Made by a program: the position numbers and the translations under genes. DNA of 61,108 nt from CAZKAP01 sp964552195 (lineage in GTDB: Bacteria > Bacteroidota > Bacteroidia > Flavobacteriales > Flavobacteriaceae): the NCBI GenBank assembly GCA_964552195.1, contig CAZKFM010000015.1, positions 1 to 61,108 of the forward strand, read 5' to 3'. Below are positions 16,251 to 25,422 of this stretch, one piece after another. The notes beneath the pieces were generated by a model. That model was not told where the DNA came from, ran no database searches, and worked only from the letters and a program-made list of their open reading frames with translations. Positions within the stretch are counted from its first letter, which is position 1; each line of letters starts with the position of its first letter.

Positions 16251-16670
16251 ATGTTACAGCCGAAAAGAACAAAATTTAGGAAAGCCCAGAAGGGCAGGAT
16301 GAAAGGCATTTCGCAAAGGGGCCATCAGTTGTCCAACGGGATGTTCGGGATCAAGTCCATGGACTCCCAGTTTATCACCTCCCGTCAGATCGAGGCCGCC
16401 CGTATTGCTGCAACCCGTTACATGAAGCGACAGGGACAGCTGTGGATTAAGATTTTTCCGGACAAACCCATCACCAAAAAGCCTCTCGAAGTGCGTATGG
16501 GTAAGGGTAAGGGGGCGCCTGAATACTGGGTGGCCGTTGTGAAGCCGGGACGAATCATGTTCGAGGTCTCCGGTGTGCCCATGGAGGTAGCTCAGGAAGC
16601 ACTGAGACTGGCAGCACAGAAGTTGCCCGTCAGAACTAAGTTTATCGTTGCCAGAGATTACTCTGAATAA
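16251..16670 (+). CDS. rplP: 50S ribosomal protein L16
   Basis: The 139-residue protein starts MLQPKRTKFRKAQKGRMKG and contains FPDKPITKKPLEVRMGKGKG and PEYWVAVVKPGRIMFEV. L16 helps place the tRNA acceptor arm. It lies 17 bases after rpsC. Confidence 0.98.
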   Translation: MLQPKRTKFRKAQKGRMKGISQRGHQLSNGMFGIKSMDSQFITSRQIEAARIAATRYMKRQGQLWIKIFPDKPITKKPLEVRMGKGKGAPEYWVAVVKPGRIMFEVSGVPMEVAQEALRLAAQKLPVRTKFIVARDYSE

Positions 16671-16681
16671 ATACAGGTAGA

Positions 16682-16879
16682 ATGAAACAGGCTGAAATTA
16701 CAGGTCTTTCCATCGAAGAATTGCGTATCCAGGTGGCTGAGAATAAGAAGCGACTGGAAGACATGACTATGAATCACGCGGTGACTCCTCTGGATAATCC
16801 CATGCAGATTCGCACTTTGAGGAGAACGGTAGCTCGTTTATCTACCGAATTGACTAAAAGGGAAAAGAATAACGGATAG
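16682..16879 (+). CDS. rpmC: 50S ribosomal protein L29
   Basis: This small, helical 65-residue protein has the L29 pattern: ITGLSIEELRIQVAENKKRL, then PLDNPMQIRTLRRTVARLST. It sits beside L23 at the tunnel exit. Confidence 0.96.
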   Translation: MKQAEITGLSIEELRIQVAENKKRLEDMTMNHAVTPLDNPMQIRTLRRTVARLSTELTKREKNNG

Positions 16880-16885
16880 GGTCTT

Positions 16886-17146
16886 ATGGAAGACAACAGA
16901 AACTTAAGAAAAGAGCGCATTGGCGTTGTGACCAGCAGTAAGATGGAAAAGTCCATCGTGGTCTCAGAGGTTAAGCGAGTGAAGCACCCGATGTACGGAA
17001 AGTTCGTACTGAAGACCAAAAAGTACGTTGCTCACGACGAGAAGAATGACTGCAACGAGGGTGACACTGTCCGTATCATGGAGACTCGGCCGCTGAGCAA
17101 GACCAAGTGCTGGAGACTCGTAGAAATTCTAGAAAGAGCTAAGTAA
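16886..17146 (+). CDS. rpsQ: 30S ribosomal protein S17
   Basis: The 86-residue OB-fold protein contains LRKERIGVVTSSKMEKSIVV, and the signature GDTVRIMETRPLSKTKCWRL. Its stop overlaps the rplN start by one base (TAATG). Confidence 0.97.
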   Translation: MEDNRNLRKERIGVVTSSKMEKSIVVSEVKRVKHPMYGKFVLKTKKYVAHDEKNDCNEGDTVRIMETRPLSKTKCWRLVEILERAK

Positions 17147-17514
17147 TGGTACAACAGGAAAGCAGATTAAAGGTAGCAGATAACACCGGGGCCAAGGAAG
17201 TCCTTGCCATACGCGTGTTAGGGGGAACCAAGAGAAGGTACGCCTCCCTGGGAGACAAAATTGTGGTCTCTGTAAAGGAAGCCGCTCCGAACGGTACCGT
17301 TAAGAAGGGATCGGTATCTACGGCCGTAGTAGTTCGTACGCGCAAGGAAGTGCGTCGTCCCGACGGTTCGTACATACGCTTCGACGACAATGCGTGCGTA
17401 CTGCTGAATCCGGCTGGCGAGATGCGGGGCACAAGGGTCTTTGGACCGGTTGCCCGTGAACTCAGGGACCGGCAGTTTATGAAGATTGTTTCACTGGCAC
17501 CTGAGGTGCTGTAA
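17146..17514 (+). CDS. rplN: 50S ribosomal protein L14
   Basis: The 122-residue protein starts MVQQESRLKVADNTGAKEVL and has the L14 signature region with VVVRTRKEVRRPDGSYIRFD and NPAGEMRGTRVFGPVARELR. It contacts 16S rRNA in an intersubunit bridge. Confidence 0.98.
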   Translation: MVQQESRLKVADNTGAKEVLAIRVLGGTKRRYASLGDKIVVSVKEAAPNGTVKKGSVSTAVVVRTRKEVRRPDGSYIRFDDNACVLLNPAGEMRGTRVFGPVARELRDRQFMKIVSLAPEVL

Positions 17515-17525
17515 TAACCCAAACC

Positions 17526-17837
17526 ATGAAAACGAAGATCAAAGTAGGAGATACGGTAAAGGTTATCAGCGGGGGTAACAAAGGCAAAGAAGGCACCGTG
17601 GTAAGTATCGACAAATCCAAGAATCGGGCTGTCGTGGAAGGTGTGAATCTGAAGTCCAAGCACGAGAAGCCCAGTGCGACCAATCCTCAGGGCGGAATCG
17701 TAGAAAAGGAGGCCCCCATACACCTGTCCAATCTTTCTCTGCTAGATTCCAAATCCGGAGAGCCTACCAGGGCTGGCTACGAGCTGAGGGACGGCAAGAA
17801 GGTCAGGGTGAGTAAGAAATCAAACGAAGTTATTTAG
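17526..17837 (+). CDS. rplX: 50S ribosomal protein L24
   Basis: The 103-residue protein has the KOW motif at the start (IKVGDTVKVISGGNKGKEGT). It is an assembly initiator of the large subunit. It lies 2 bases before rplE. Confidence 0.97.
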   Translation: MKTKIKVGDTVKVISGGNKGKEGTVVSIDKSKNRAVVEGVNLKSKHEKPSATNPQGGIVEKEAPIHLSNLSLLDSKSGEPTRAGYELRDGKKVRVSKKSNEVI

Positions 17838-17839
17838 TC

Positions 17840-18391
17840 ATGAGTTACGTGCCAAGATTAAAGAAGGAGTACGAGGAACGGGTCATCGGAGCCTTAAGGG
17901 AGGAGTTCGGTTACAAGAATGTAATGCAGGTTCCCCGGCTCCAGAAGATTGTCATCAGCCGTGGGGTAGGAGCTGCCGTGGCGGACAAGAAGTTGATAGA
18001 ATATGCCGTGGACGAATTGACTAACATCGCGGGACAGAAGGCAGTCTCTACCATATCCAAGAAGGACGTGGCCAGCTTTAAGCTGCGAAAGGGAATGCCT
18101 ATCGGAGCCAAAGTAACGCTGAGGGGTGAACGGATGTATGAATTCCTGGACCGTCTAATTACAACGGCTCTTCCAAGGGTGAGGGACTTTCAGGGAGTAA
18201 AGGCTAATGGCTTCGATGGCCGGGGGAATTACAACCTCGGAATCACCGAGCAGATCATTTTCCCTGAGATCAATATCGATAGAATAAACCGCATCAATGG
18301 TATGGATATCACCTTCGTAACTACTGCGGAAACCGATAAGGAGGCGAAATCACTGTTAACTGAAATGGGGCTACCCTTCAAAAAGAACTAG
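17840..18391 (+). CDS. rplE: 50S ribosomal protein L5
   Basis: The 183-residue protein includes VPRLQKIVISRGVG, the stretch IAGQKAVSTISKKDVASFKL, RKGMPIGAKVTLRGERMYEF, and the C-terminal DITFVTTAETDKEAKSLL. It binds 5S rRNA and the P-site tRNA. Confidence 0.98.
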   Translation: MSYVPRLKKEYEERVIGALREEFGYKNVMQVPRLQKIVISRGVGAAVADKKLIEYAVDELTNIAGQKAVSTISKKDVASFKLRKGMPIGAKVTLRGERMYEFLDRLITTALPRVRDFQGVKANGFDGRGNYNLGITEQIIFPEINIDRINRINGMDITFVTTAETDKEAKSLLTEMGLPFKKN

Positions 18392-18393
18392 AA

Positions 18394-18663
18394 ATGGCAA
18401 AGGAATCAATGAAAGCGCGAGAGCGCAAAAGAGAAAGACTGGCCGCAAAATACGCTGCGAAGCGAAAAGCCCTGAAAGAGGCGGGTGACTATGAGGCATT
18501 ACAGAAGCTTCCCAAGAATGCTTCGCCGGTGCGCCTGAGAAACCGTTGTAAGCTGACGGGTCGTCCTCGAGGCTATATGAGGACTTTCGGTATTTCGCGG
18601 GTAATGTTCCGGGAAATGGCCAACCAGGGATTGATCCCGGGAGTTAAAAAGGCGAGTTGGTAA
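18394..18663 (+). CDS. rpsN: 30S ribosomal protein S14 (zinc-free form)
   Basis: The 89-residue protein is the long S14 type without the CxxC pairs. The conserved end is RNRCKLTGRPRGYMRTFGIS, followed by RVMFREMANQGLIPGVKKASW. It lies 2 bases after rplE. Confidence 0.97.
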   Translation: MAKESMKARERKRERLAAKYAAKRKALKEAGDYEALQKLPKNASPVRLRNRCKLTGRPRGYMRTFGISRVMFREMANQGLIPGVKKASW

Positions 18664-18679
18664 CGAAGAAATTGGAGTA

Positions 18680-19078
18680 ATGGTAACAGATCCTATAGCA
18701 GATTATTTAACCCGTATACGGAACGCCAGCCGTGCCGGTCACCGGGTAGTTTCGATTCCCGCTTCAAACCTGAAGAAGGAGATCACCAAGATTCTCTTTG
18801 ACCAGGGGTATATCCTGAGTTACAAGTTCGAAGATGAGGGTCCGCAGGGGAACATTAAAATCGCCCTGAAATACGATCGGGAAACGCGAAGTTCAGTCAT
18901 TCAGAAACTGGAACGGGTGAGTACCCCGGGGCTGCGCAGGTACGCTAGTGCCGACGAATTACCGCGCGTACTGAATGGTCTGGGTGTGGCGATTATCTCG
19001 ACCTCACACGGAGTAATGACCGATAAGCAGGCCCGTAAGGAAAACGTAGGAGGCGAGGTCCTCTGCTATGTTTATTAA
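18680..19078 (+). CDS. rpsH: 30S ribosomal protein S8
   Basis: The 132-residue protein starts MVTDPIADYLTRIRNASRAG and ends with the signature VAIISTSHGVMTDKQARKEN. S8 binds helix 21 of 16S rRNA, and in enterobacteria it represses the spc operon. Confidence 0.98.
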   Translation: MVTDPIADYLTRIRNASRAGHRVVSIPASNLKKEITKILFDQGYILSYKFEDEGPQGNIKIALKYDRETRSSVIQKLERVSTPGLRRYASADELPRVLNGLGVAIISTSHGVMTDKQARKENVGGEVLCYVY

Positions 19079-19093
19079 AATAAGAATTGCGTC

Positions 19094-19636
19094 ATGTCAA
19101 GAATTGGAAATGCAATAGTTGAAATTCCGGAAGGGGTCACTGTCAAGATCGGAGAGGAGCAGATAGAGGTCTCAGGCAAACTGGGTACTCTGGTGCAGGA
19201 ATACTCCCGTGTAAAAATCACTCAGGAGGATGGTGTACTGACGGTGGAACGTCCCAGTGAGAGTAAGTCCGACAAGGCTCTGCACGGTTTATACCGTTCG
19301 CTGATCAGCAATATGGTAATCGGTGTATCTCAGGGCTGGACCAAGGAATTGGAACTGGTCGGAGTAGGTTACCGGGCCAGCAACCAGGGTCAGAAGCTCG
19401 ACCTGGCCATCGGGTTTTCCCACAATATTGTAATGGACATTGCTCCGGAAGTTAAGGTTGAGACGCAATCGGAAAAAGGGAAAAACCCCCGCGTAAAGCT
19501 CTCCTCCCACGACAAGCAGTTGCTGGGACAGGTAGCGGCAAAAATACGTTCATTCAGGAAGCCCGAGCCTTACAAAGGAAAGGGGATCAAGTTTGTGGGT
19601 GAACAAATACGAAGAAAAGCAGGTAAGTCTGCATAA
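19094..19636 (+). CDS. rplF: 50S ribosomal protein L6
   Basis: The 180-residue protein has two similar domains. It starts MSRIGNAIVEIPEGVTVKIG and ends with the signature PEPYKGKGIKFVGEQIRRKA. It lies near the factor-binding site of the large subunit. Confidence 0.98.
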   Translation: MSRIGNAIVEIPEGVTVKIGEEQIEVSGKLGTLVQEYSRVKITQEDGVLTVERPSESKSDKALHGLYRSLISNMVIGVSQGWTKELELVGVGYRASNQGQKLDLAIGFSHNIVMDIAPEVKVETQSEKGKNPRVKLSSHDKQLLGQVAAKIRSFRKPEPYKGKGIKFVGEQIRRKAGKSA

Positions 19637-19648
19637 GTATATAGACGG

Positions 19649-20002
19649 ATGAAATTAAATAAGAGCCAACGAAGACTGAGGATCCGAAGGAGGATTCGCA
19701 AGATTTCCACAGGGACCGAGGCGCGTCCCCGCCTGTCTGTTTTTCGCAGTAACAAGGAGATTTACGCCCAGCTCATTGACGATGTAAAGGGGGTTACCCT
19801 GGCTGCGGCCTCTTCCCGGGATAAGGGATTTGAGGCGAAGGGGACCAAATCCGAGATCGCCAAGGAAGTGGGCAAGGCTATAGCCGAAAGGGCGCAAAAA
19901 TTAGGGGTAACTTCCGTGGCATTCGACCGGGGTGGAAACCTCTATCACGGAAGAGTTAAGTCGCTTGCGGAAGGTGCAAGGGAAGCTGGATTAAATTTTT
20001 AA
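19649..20002 (+). CDS. rplR: 50S ribosomal protein L18
   Basis: The 117-residue protein has the basic N-terminus and PRLSVFRSNKEIYAQLID, and ends VKSLAEGAREAGLNF. It binds 5S rRNA together with L5. Confidence 0.97.
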   Translation: MKLNKSQRRLRIRRRIRKISTGTEARPRLSVFRSNKEIYAQLIDDVKGVTLAAASSRDKGFEAKGTKSEIAKEVGKAIAERAQKLGVTSVAFDRGGNLYHGRVKSLAEGAREAGLNF

Positions 20003-20011
20003 GTAGGGCTA

Positions 20012-20536
20012 ATGTTTCAGAATTATAAAAACGCCGAATCAGTAAAACCGGGAGGCCTTGAACTGAAGGACCGACTCGTCGGTGTACAGCGGGTTACCAA
20101 GGTAACTAAGGGTGGACGTGCATTTGGATTTTCTGCCATAGTAGTGGTAGGTGACGAAAACGGTGTAGTAGGTCATGGCCTGGGCAAGTCTAAAGAGGTA
20201 GCCACTGCCATTTCCAAGGCCGTAGAGGACGCCAAGAAGAACTTGGTGCGCATTCCCATTCAGAATGGAACACTACCTCACCAGCAGAAAGGTAAATATG
20301 GTGGCGCCCGGGTGTACATTCAACCCGCCTCTGAGGGTACAGGTGTTATCGCGGGTGGTGCCGTTAGGGCAGTGCTCGAAGCCGTGGGTGTGCACGATGT
20401 ACTTTCGAAGTCCCAGGGATCATCCAACCCTCATAATGTGGTCAAGGCTACTTTTGACGCATTGCTGCAGCTGAGGAGCCCGGAAATGGTAGCCAAGCAA
20501 CGAGGCATCAGCCTGAATAAAGTTTATAACGGCTAG
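20012..20536 (+). CDS. rpsE: 30S ribosomal protein S5
   Basis: The 174-residue protein has the S5 double-stranded-RNA-binding region with LVGVQRVTKVTKGGRAFGFS, and the C-terminal domain with GTGVIAGGAVRAVLEAVGVH. It works with S4 in decoding fidelity. Confidence 0.98.
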   Translation: MFQNYKNAESVKPGGLELKDRLVGVQRVTKVTKGGRAFGFSAIVVVGDENGVVGHGLGKSKEVATAISKAVEDAKKNLVRIPIQNGTLPHQQKGKYGGARVYIQPASEGTGVIAGGAVRAVLEAVGVHDVLSKSQGSSNPHNVVKATFDALLQLRSPEMVAKQRGISLNKVYNG

Positions 20537-20539
20537 ACG

Positions 20540-20725
20540 ATGGAAAGGATTAAAGTAACACAGGTAAAAAGCGCCATCAAGCGCCCCAGGAATCAGAAGC
20601 TGACTCTGGAGGCTCTGGGCCTGGGAAGAATAGGTAAGACCGTTGAGCACAATGCAGAGAAAAGTATCCTGGGTATGGTGGATACGGTAAGGCATTTGGT
20701 GACGGTAGAAGTAATAAAGAACTAA
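20540..20725 (+). CDS. rpmD: 50S ribosomal protein L30
   Basis: The 61-residue protein has the L30 pattern: IKVTQVKSAIKRPRNQKLTL, then LGLGRIGKTVEH. It lies 3 bases after rpsE and 3 before rplO. Confidence 0.95.
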   Translation: MERIKVTQVKSAIKRPRNQKLTLEALGLGRIGKTVEHNAEKSILGMVDTVRHLVTVEVIKN

Positions 20726-20728
20726 GCT

Positions 20729-21181
20729 ATGAACCTTAGCAATTTAAAGCCCGCAGAGGGCTCGAGGAACCGGGTTGGAAAGCGAGTCGGTAGGGGAGAA
20801 GGATCCGGAAAAGGTGGAACCTCCAAGCGAGGTCACAAAGGTGCCAAGTCCCGATCGGGTTATTCCAAGAAGATCGGTTTTGAAGGTGGCCAGATGCCCC
20901 TTCAGAGACGTGTACCCAAGTTCGGTTTTAAGAATGTGAACCGCAAGGAGTACAAGCCGATCAATCTCGACCGACTGCAGGATCTGGTGGACCGAAAGGG
21001 GGTTTTCGGAGAGATTACGCTGGACACGCTGATCGCTCATGGACTGGTTGGATCGAATGATCTGGTCAAAATACTGGGTAGCGGTGAGGTTAAGGCGAAA
21101 CTCAAGGTTAGCGCGCACAAGTTTAGTGACAGTGCGAAGAAGGCCATAGAGGAAGCAGGTGGCGAGGCCATCACAGTTTAA
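20729..21181 (+). CDS. rplO: 50S ribosomal protein L15
   Basis: The 150-residue protein has the glycine- and arginine-rich N-terminus (RVGKRVGRGEGSGKGGTSKR), GFEGGQMPLQRRVPKFGF, and the C-terminal KVSAHKFSDSAKKAIEEAGG. It is a late-assembly protein of the large subunit. Confidence 0.98.
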   Translation: MNLSNLKPAEGSRNRVGKRVGRGEGSGKGGTSKRGHKGAKSRSGYSKKIGFEGGQMPLQRRVPKFGFKNVNRKEYKPINLDRLQDLVDRKGVFGEITLDTLIAHGLVGSNDLVKILGSGEVKAKLKVSAHKFSDSAKKAIEEAGGEAITV

Positions 21182-21193
21182 GCGTGCGTACGT

Positions 21194-22537
21194 ATGGATA
21201 AGTTTATAGATACACTCAAAAGCATTTGGAAGATCAAGGAACTTCGGGATCGGGTTTTGCTTACCCTGGCCCTGTTGGCGGTGTATCGATTCGGTGCACA
21301 GGTAGCGCTGCCCGGAGTTGATTCGAATCTTCTTGCGGAATATGCCGCAACCACAGAGCAGGGAATCCTGGGATTGCTCAATGCCTTCACGGGTGGTGCC
21401 TTCTCCAAGATTTCCATTTTCGCCCTGGGCATCATGCCCTATATATCGGCATCTATTATTGTTCAGCTCATGGGTATTGCCATACCCTATTTACAGAAAC
21501 TGGACAAGGAAGGTGAGAGTGGTCGCAAAACCAAGACCCAGATCACACGGTGGTTAACCATCCTGATTTGTCTGGTTCAGGCGCCTACCTATTTATTGAA
21601 TCTGGGTACGCTCGGGGTTCCCGATGAAGCCTTCATACTGGGCAAGGGTTGGGACTTCCTGGTTCCGTCTGTGATTATACTGGTAGCGGGCTGTATTTTC
21701 GCCATGTGGCTGGGAGAAAAGATCACCGACCGTGGCATCGGAAACGGTATCAGTATCCTGATTACCGTGGGTATCATAGCCACCTTCCCACAGTCCTTCT
21801 GGCAGGAAGTAATTTACCGGAATACCGGTGATAACGGTGGGCCCATGCTGATCCTGGTGGAGGTGATCATTTGGTTTGTGGTGATTTTAGCCTGTGTGCT
21901 GGTGGTCACGGCCATACGACAAATCCCCGTTCAGTACGCACGGAGGTCGGCCTCAGGCGGTTATGAAAAGAACGCCATAGGTGCCCGTCAGTATATACCG
22001 CTGAAACTGAACTCTTCAGGTGTAATGCCGATCATATTTGCCCAGGCGATCATGTTCGCTCCGGCCCTGTTGGGTAAGAGCATCAATGACACTTCTTTTG
22101 GGGCATGGATGGAGACCAATTTCAGCGATATCTTTGGATTCGCTTACAACACACTGTTCGCGATCCTGATCATCATATTTACCTTCTTCTACACGGCGAT
22201 AACCGTGCCGACGAACAAGATGGCGGATGACCTGAAGAGAAGCGGTGGGTTCATACCGGGAATTCGCCCGGGTAAGGAAACCGGCGACTATCTGGACCGT
22301 ATCATGTCATTGATCACCCTTCCTGGCTCGATATTCCTGGCCGCCCTGGCGGTGCTTCCTGCGGTATTCAACAAGGTGATGGATATGCAGGCCGGATGGG
22401 CCATATTTTACGGCGGTACCTCCCTGTTGATCATGGTGGGGGTGGCCATTGATACCATTCAGCAGGTGAATTCGTATTTGCTGAACAGGCATTACGACGG
22501 TCTGATGAAGACTGGAAAACAAAGAAAATCAGCATAA
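21194..22537 (+). CDS. secY: Protein translocase subunit SecY
   Basis: The 447-residue protein has about ten membrane helices and the SecY signatures: the plug region around GILGLLNAFTGGAFSKISIF, ALGIMPYISASIIVQLM, and GNGISILITVGIIATFP. It forms the protein-conducting channel with SecE and SecG. Its place between rplO and infA is typical of the spc operon. Confidence 0.98.
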   Translation: MDKFIDTLKSIWKIKELRDRVLLTLALLAVYRFGAQVALPGVDSNLLAEYAATTEQGILGLLNAFTGGAFSKISIFALGIMPYISASIIVQLMGIAIPYLQKLDKEGESGRKTKTQITRWLTILICLVQAPTYLLNLGTLGVPDEAFILGKGWDFLVPSVIILVAGCIFAMWLGEKITDRGIGNGISILITVGIIATFPQSFWQEVIYRNTGDNGGPMLILVEVIIWFVVILACVLVVTAIRQIPVQYARRSASGGYEKNAIGARQYIPLKLNSSGVMPIIFAQAIMFAPALLGKSINDTSFGAWMETNFSDIFGFAYNTLFAILIIIFTFFYTAITVPTNKMADDLKRSGGFIPGIRPGKETGDYLDRIMSLITLPGSIFLAALAVLPAVFNKVMDMQAGWAIFYGGTSLLIMVGVAIDTIQQVNSYLLNRHYDGLMKTGKQRKSA

Positions 22538-22753
22538 ATGGCAAAGCAAGCGGCTATAGAACAGGACGGAACCATCATAGAAGCGTTGTCCAACGCCATG
22601 TTCCGGGTCGAGCTGGAGAATGGCCACATCGTTACGGCACATATCTCCGGAAAGATGCGTATGCACTATATAAAATTATTGCCTGGTGACAAGGTTAAAC
22701 TCGAGATGAGTCCATACGACCTGACCAAGGCGCGAATTACTTACAGGTACTAG
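22538..22753 (+). CDS. infA: Translation initiation factor IF-1
   Basis: The 71-residue S1/OB-fold protein reads MAKQAAIEQDGTIIEALSNA and includes AHISGKMRMHYIKLLPGD. It starts directly after the secY stop. Confidence 0.98.
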   Translation: MAKQAAIEQDGTIIEALSNAMFRVELENGHIVTAHISGKMRMHYIKLLPGDKVKLEMSPYDLTKARITYRY

Positions 22754-22755
22754 AA

Positions 22756-22872
22756 ATGAAGACAAGAGCATCCATTAAGAAACGCAGTGCGGATTGCATA
22801 ATCGTACGACGAAAGGGAAGGTTGTACGTAATCAATAAGAAGAATCCGCGATTTAAACAAAGACAAGGATAA
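22756..22872 (+). CDS. rpmJ: 50S ribosomal protein L36 (form lacking the zinc cysteines)
   Basis: The short 38-residue ORF reads MKTRASIKKRSADCIIVRRK and ends KKNPRFKQRQG, which is L36. The zinc-ribbon residues of the classical form are mostly absent, with one Cys left at position 14. It fits between infA (2 bases) and rpsM (2 bases). Confidence 0.95.
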   Translation: MKTRASIKKRSADCIIVRRKGRLYVINKKNPRFKQRQG

Positions 22873-22874
22873 TT

Positions 22875-23249
22875 ATGGCTCGAATAGCAGGTGTTGATAT
22901 TCCAAGGCAGAAGAGAGGGGTCATTGCCCTGACCTACATTTTCGGTATCGGTAAGAGCCGTGCCCAGGACATACTGGCCAAGGCCAAGGTGTCCGAGGAC
23001 AAGAAGGTGAACGACTGGCAGGACGACGAAATCGGAAGAATCCGGGAAGCCGTGTCTGAATTCACTATAGAAGGGGAACTTCGTTCCGAGGTACAGCTTA
23101 ACATCAAGCGTCTCATGGACATTGGCTGCCAGAGAGGGATTCGCCATCGTGCCGGACTGCCGCTTCGAGGTCAGCGAACCAAGAACAACAGCCGGACCCG
23201 TAAAGGAAAGAGGAAAACTGTCGCTAACAAGAAGAAGGCGACCAAATAA
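22875..23249 (+). CDS. rpsM: 30S ribosomal protein S13
   Basis: The 124-residue protein starts MARIAGVDIPRQKRGVIALT and has RGIRHRAGLPLRGQRTKNNS. The basic tail contacts the P-site tRNA. A 68-base gap without a visible signal precedes rpsK. Confidence 0.98.
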   Translation: MARIAGVDIPRQKRGVIALTYIFGIGKSRAQDILAKAKVSEDKKVNDWQDDEIGRIREAVSEFTIEGELRSEVQLNIKRLMDIGCQRGIRHRAGLPLRGQRTKNNSRTRKGKRKTVANKKKATK

Positions 23250-23317
23250 CAGGTGATCCGATGGAACGGACCGATATCTAAAGTAACGGTCGTCCAGGAA
23301 AATCCAAAGCAGTTAAC

Positions 23318-23710
23318 ATGGCAAAGGGAAACACAAAAACGGTCAAGAAAAGGAAGGTAGCAGTAGATGCCACGGGTGAAGCCCACGTCGTAGCCTCCTT
23401 CAACAACATCATCATCTCACTCACCAATAAGAAGGGTGATGTGATATCGTGGTCTTCAGCTGGTAAGATGGGGTTCCGCGGTTCGAAAAAGAACACTCCT
23501 TATGCGGCTCAGGTAGCTGCTGAGGATTGCTCCAAGGTCGCTCATGAGGCCGGCCTGCGCAAGGTCAAGGTTTATGTAAAGGGGCCAGGTAATGGAAGGG
23601 AGTCGGCCATCCGCACCATACACAATTCCGGCATAGAAGTTACCGAGATTATAGACGTAACTCCGCTGCCTCACAACGGTTGTCGTCCCCCAAAACGAAG
23701 AAGAGTATAA
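23318..23710 (+). CDS. rpsK: 30S ribosomal protein S11
   Basis: The 130-residue protein has the stretch EAHVVASFNNIIISLTNKKG, and the C-terminal DVTPLPHNGCRPPKRRRV. It forms the 30S platform. An 80-base gap to rpsD shows no clear signal. Confidence 0.98.
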   Translation: MAKGNTKTVKKRKVAVDATGEAHVVASFNNIIISLTNKKGDVISWSSAGKMGFRGSKKNTPYAAQVAAEDCSKVAHEAGLRKVKVYVKGPGNGRESAIRTIHNSGIEVTEIIDVTPLPHNGCRPPKRRRV

Positions 23711-23790
23711 AGTAACATTCCGGGAGTACATCTCAGATTATCGAAGGATAAGCCTTAATTCATAATCGTACCTCCGTTTAATTTTCAGTT

Positions 23791-24396
23791 ATGGCAAGAT
23801 ACACAGGTCCAAAAACCAAAATCGCCCGTAAGTTCGGCGAACCTATTTTCGGGGACGACAAGTCCTTTGAAAGGAAGAAATATCCTCCCGGCATGCACGG
23901 CAATAACCGTCGCAGAGGAAAGCAGTCTGAATATGCCATCCAGTTGATGGAGAAGCAGAAGGCAAAGTACACCTACGGAATACTAGAGCGTCAGTTCCGT
24001 AACCTCTTTAAGCAAGCGAACCGAAGCAAGGGAGTAACGGGCGAGGTGCTGCTTCAACTGTGCGAGAGCCGTCTCGACAATGTGGTATTTCGCATGGGAA
24101 TTGCCCCCAGTCGCCGCGGAGCGCGACAACTGGTTTCTCACCGGCACATAACAGTGAACGGGGAGGTCGTTAATATTCCTTCCTACTCACTGAAGCCTGG
24201 TGATGTAGTCGGAGTTCGCGAAAAATCAAAGTCGCTACAGGTCGTCCAGGATTCCCTGGATAACAACTCCAGTGTATACGAGTGGCTGAGCTGGAATAGC
24301 GAGAAAAAGGAAGGCACCTTTGTTAATGTACCGGAACGTATCCAGATTCCGGAAGCGATCAAGGAGCAGTTGATCGTCGAACTTTATTCCAAATAA
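23791..24396 (+). CDS. rpsD: 30S ribosomal protein S4
   Basis: The 201-residue protein starts MARYTGPKTKIARKFGEPIF and has the S4 RNA-binding domain with LCESRLDNVVFRMGIAPSRR, followed by GARQLVSHRHITVNG. It is a primary 16S-binding protein. It lies 12 bases before rpoA. Confidence 0.98.
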   Translation: MARYTGPKTKIARKFGEPIFGDDKSFERKKYPPGMHGNNRRRGKQSEYAIQLMEKQKAKYTYGILERQFRNLFKQANRSKGVTGEVLLQLCESRLDNVVFRMGIAPSRRGARQLVSHRHITVNGEVVNIPSYSLKPGDVVGVREKSKSLQVVQDSLDNNSSVYEWLSWNSEKKEGTFVNVPERIQIPEAIKEQLIVELYSK

Positions 24397-24408
24397 TTAA
24401 GCAGCTTT

Positions 24409-25401
24409 ATGGCATTATTAAACTTTCAGAAGCCGGATAAGGTAATTATGGTGGACTCTACGGAGTCAGAGGGCAAATTTGAGTTTCGCCCGCTGGAGCC
24501 CGGATACGGTCTTACCGTTGGCAATGCACTGAGGAGGGTCCTGTTGTCTTCCCTCGAAGGTTTTGCCATTACCTCGGTACGAATTGATGGTGTGGAGCAC
24601 GAGTTTTCCGTAATTCCCGGTGTAGTGGAAGATGTAACGGAGATCATACTGAACCTTAAGCAGGTGCGCTTCAAGCGACAGATCGACGATCTGGACAGTG
24701 AGGCTGTAGCCATTGCCGTGAGTGGGAAGGAACAGCTGACTGCAGGAGACTTTTCGAATTTCATCTCCGGTTTTCAGGTGCTGAATCCGGACCTGGTGAT
24801 CTGCAATCTGGATCCCAAGGTGTCAATGAACATTGAACTCACTATAGAAAAGGGAAGAGGATACGTACCCGCCGAGGAGAACAAGAAGCCTAATGCACCC
24901 ATAGGAACTATAGCCGTTGACTCCGTGTTTACTCCGGTAAAAAACGTAAAGTACAGCATAGAAAATTTCCGGGTAGAGCAGAAAACCGACTTTGAAAAGC
25001 TGGTTTTTGAAATCGTTACGGATGGATCCATAGCCCCTAAGGATGCCCTTACTGAGGCAGCTAAGGTGCTGATTCATCACTTTATGCTGTTCTCAGACGA
25101 ACGGATTACACTGGAATCGGATGAACTAGAGCGCACGGAGACCTACGATGAGGAGTCCCTGCACATGCGACAGTTGCTCAAGACGAAGCTGGTGGATATG
25201 GATTTGTCGGTTCGGGCCCTGAACTGCCTGAAGGCGGCGGAAGTAGATACCCTGGGAGACCTGGTATCCTTCAACAAGAACGATCTGATGAAGTTTCGGA
25301 ACTTCGGTAAGAAGTCACTGACCGAACTGGAAGAACTGGTATTAAACAAGGGATTAAACTTTGGGATGGACCTGTCTAAGTACAAACTGGACAAGGACTA
25401 A
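24409..25401 (+). CDS. rpoA: DNA-directed RNA polymerase alpha subunit
   Basis: The 330-residue protein has both alpha domains. The N-terminal assembly domain contains PGYGLTVGNALRRVLLSSLE. The C-terminal domain contains LSVRALNCLKAAEVDTLGDL and LMKFRNFGKKSLTELEEL, and would contact upstream DNA and activators. The length is normal. Confidence 0.98.
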   Translation: MALLNFQKPDKVIMVDSTESEGKFEFRPLEPGYGLTVGNALRRVLLSSLEGFAITSVRIDGVEHEFSVIPGVVEDVTEIILNLKQVRFKRQIDDLDSEAVAIAVSGKEQLTAGDFSNFISGFQVLNPDLVICNLDPKVSMNIELTIEKGRGYVPAEENKKPNAPIGTIAVDSVFTPVKNVKYSIENFRVEQKTDFEKLVFEIVTDGSIAPKDALTEAAKVLIHHFMLFSDERITLESDELERTETYDEESLHMRQLLKTKLVDMDLSVRALNCLKAAEVDTLGDLVSFNKNDLMKFRNFGKKSLTELEELVLNKGLNFGMDLSKYKLDKD

Positions 25402-25422
25402 TCCGATTCGAAAGAAAGGAAA

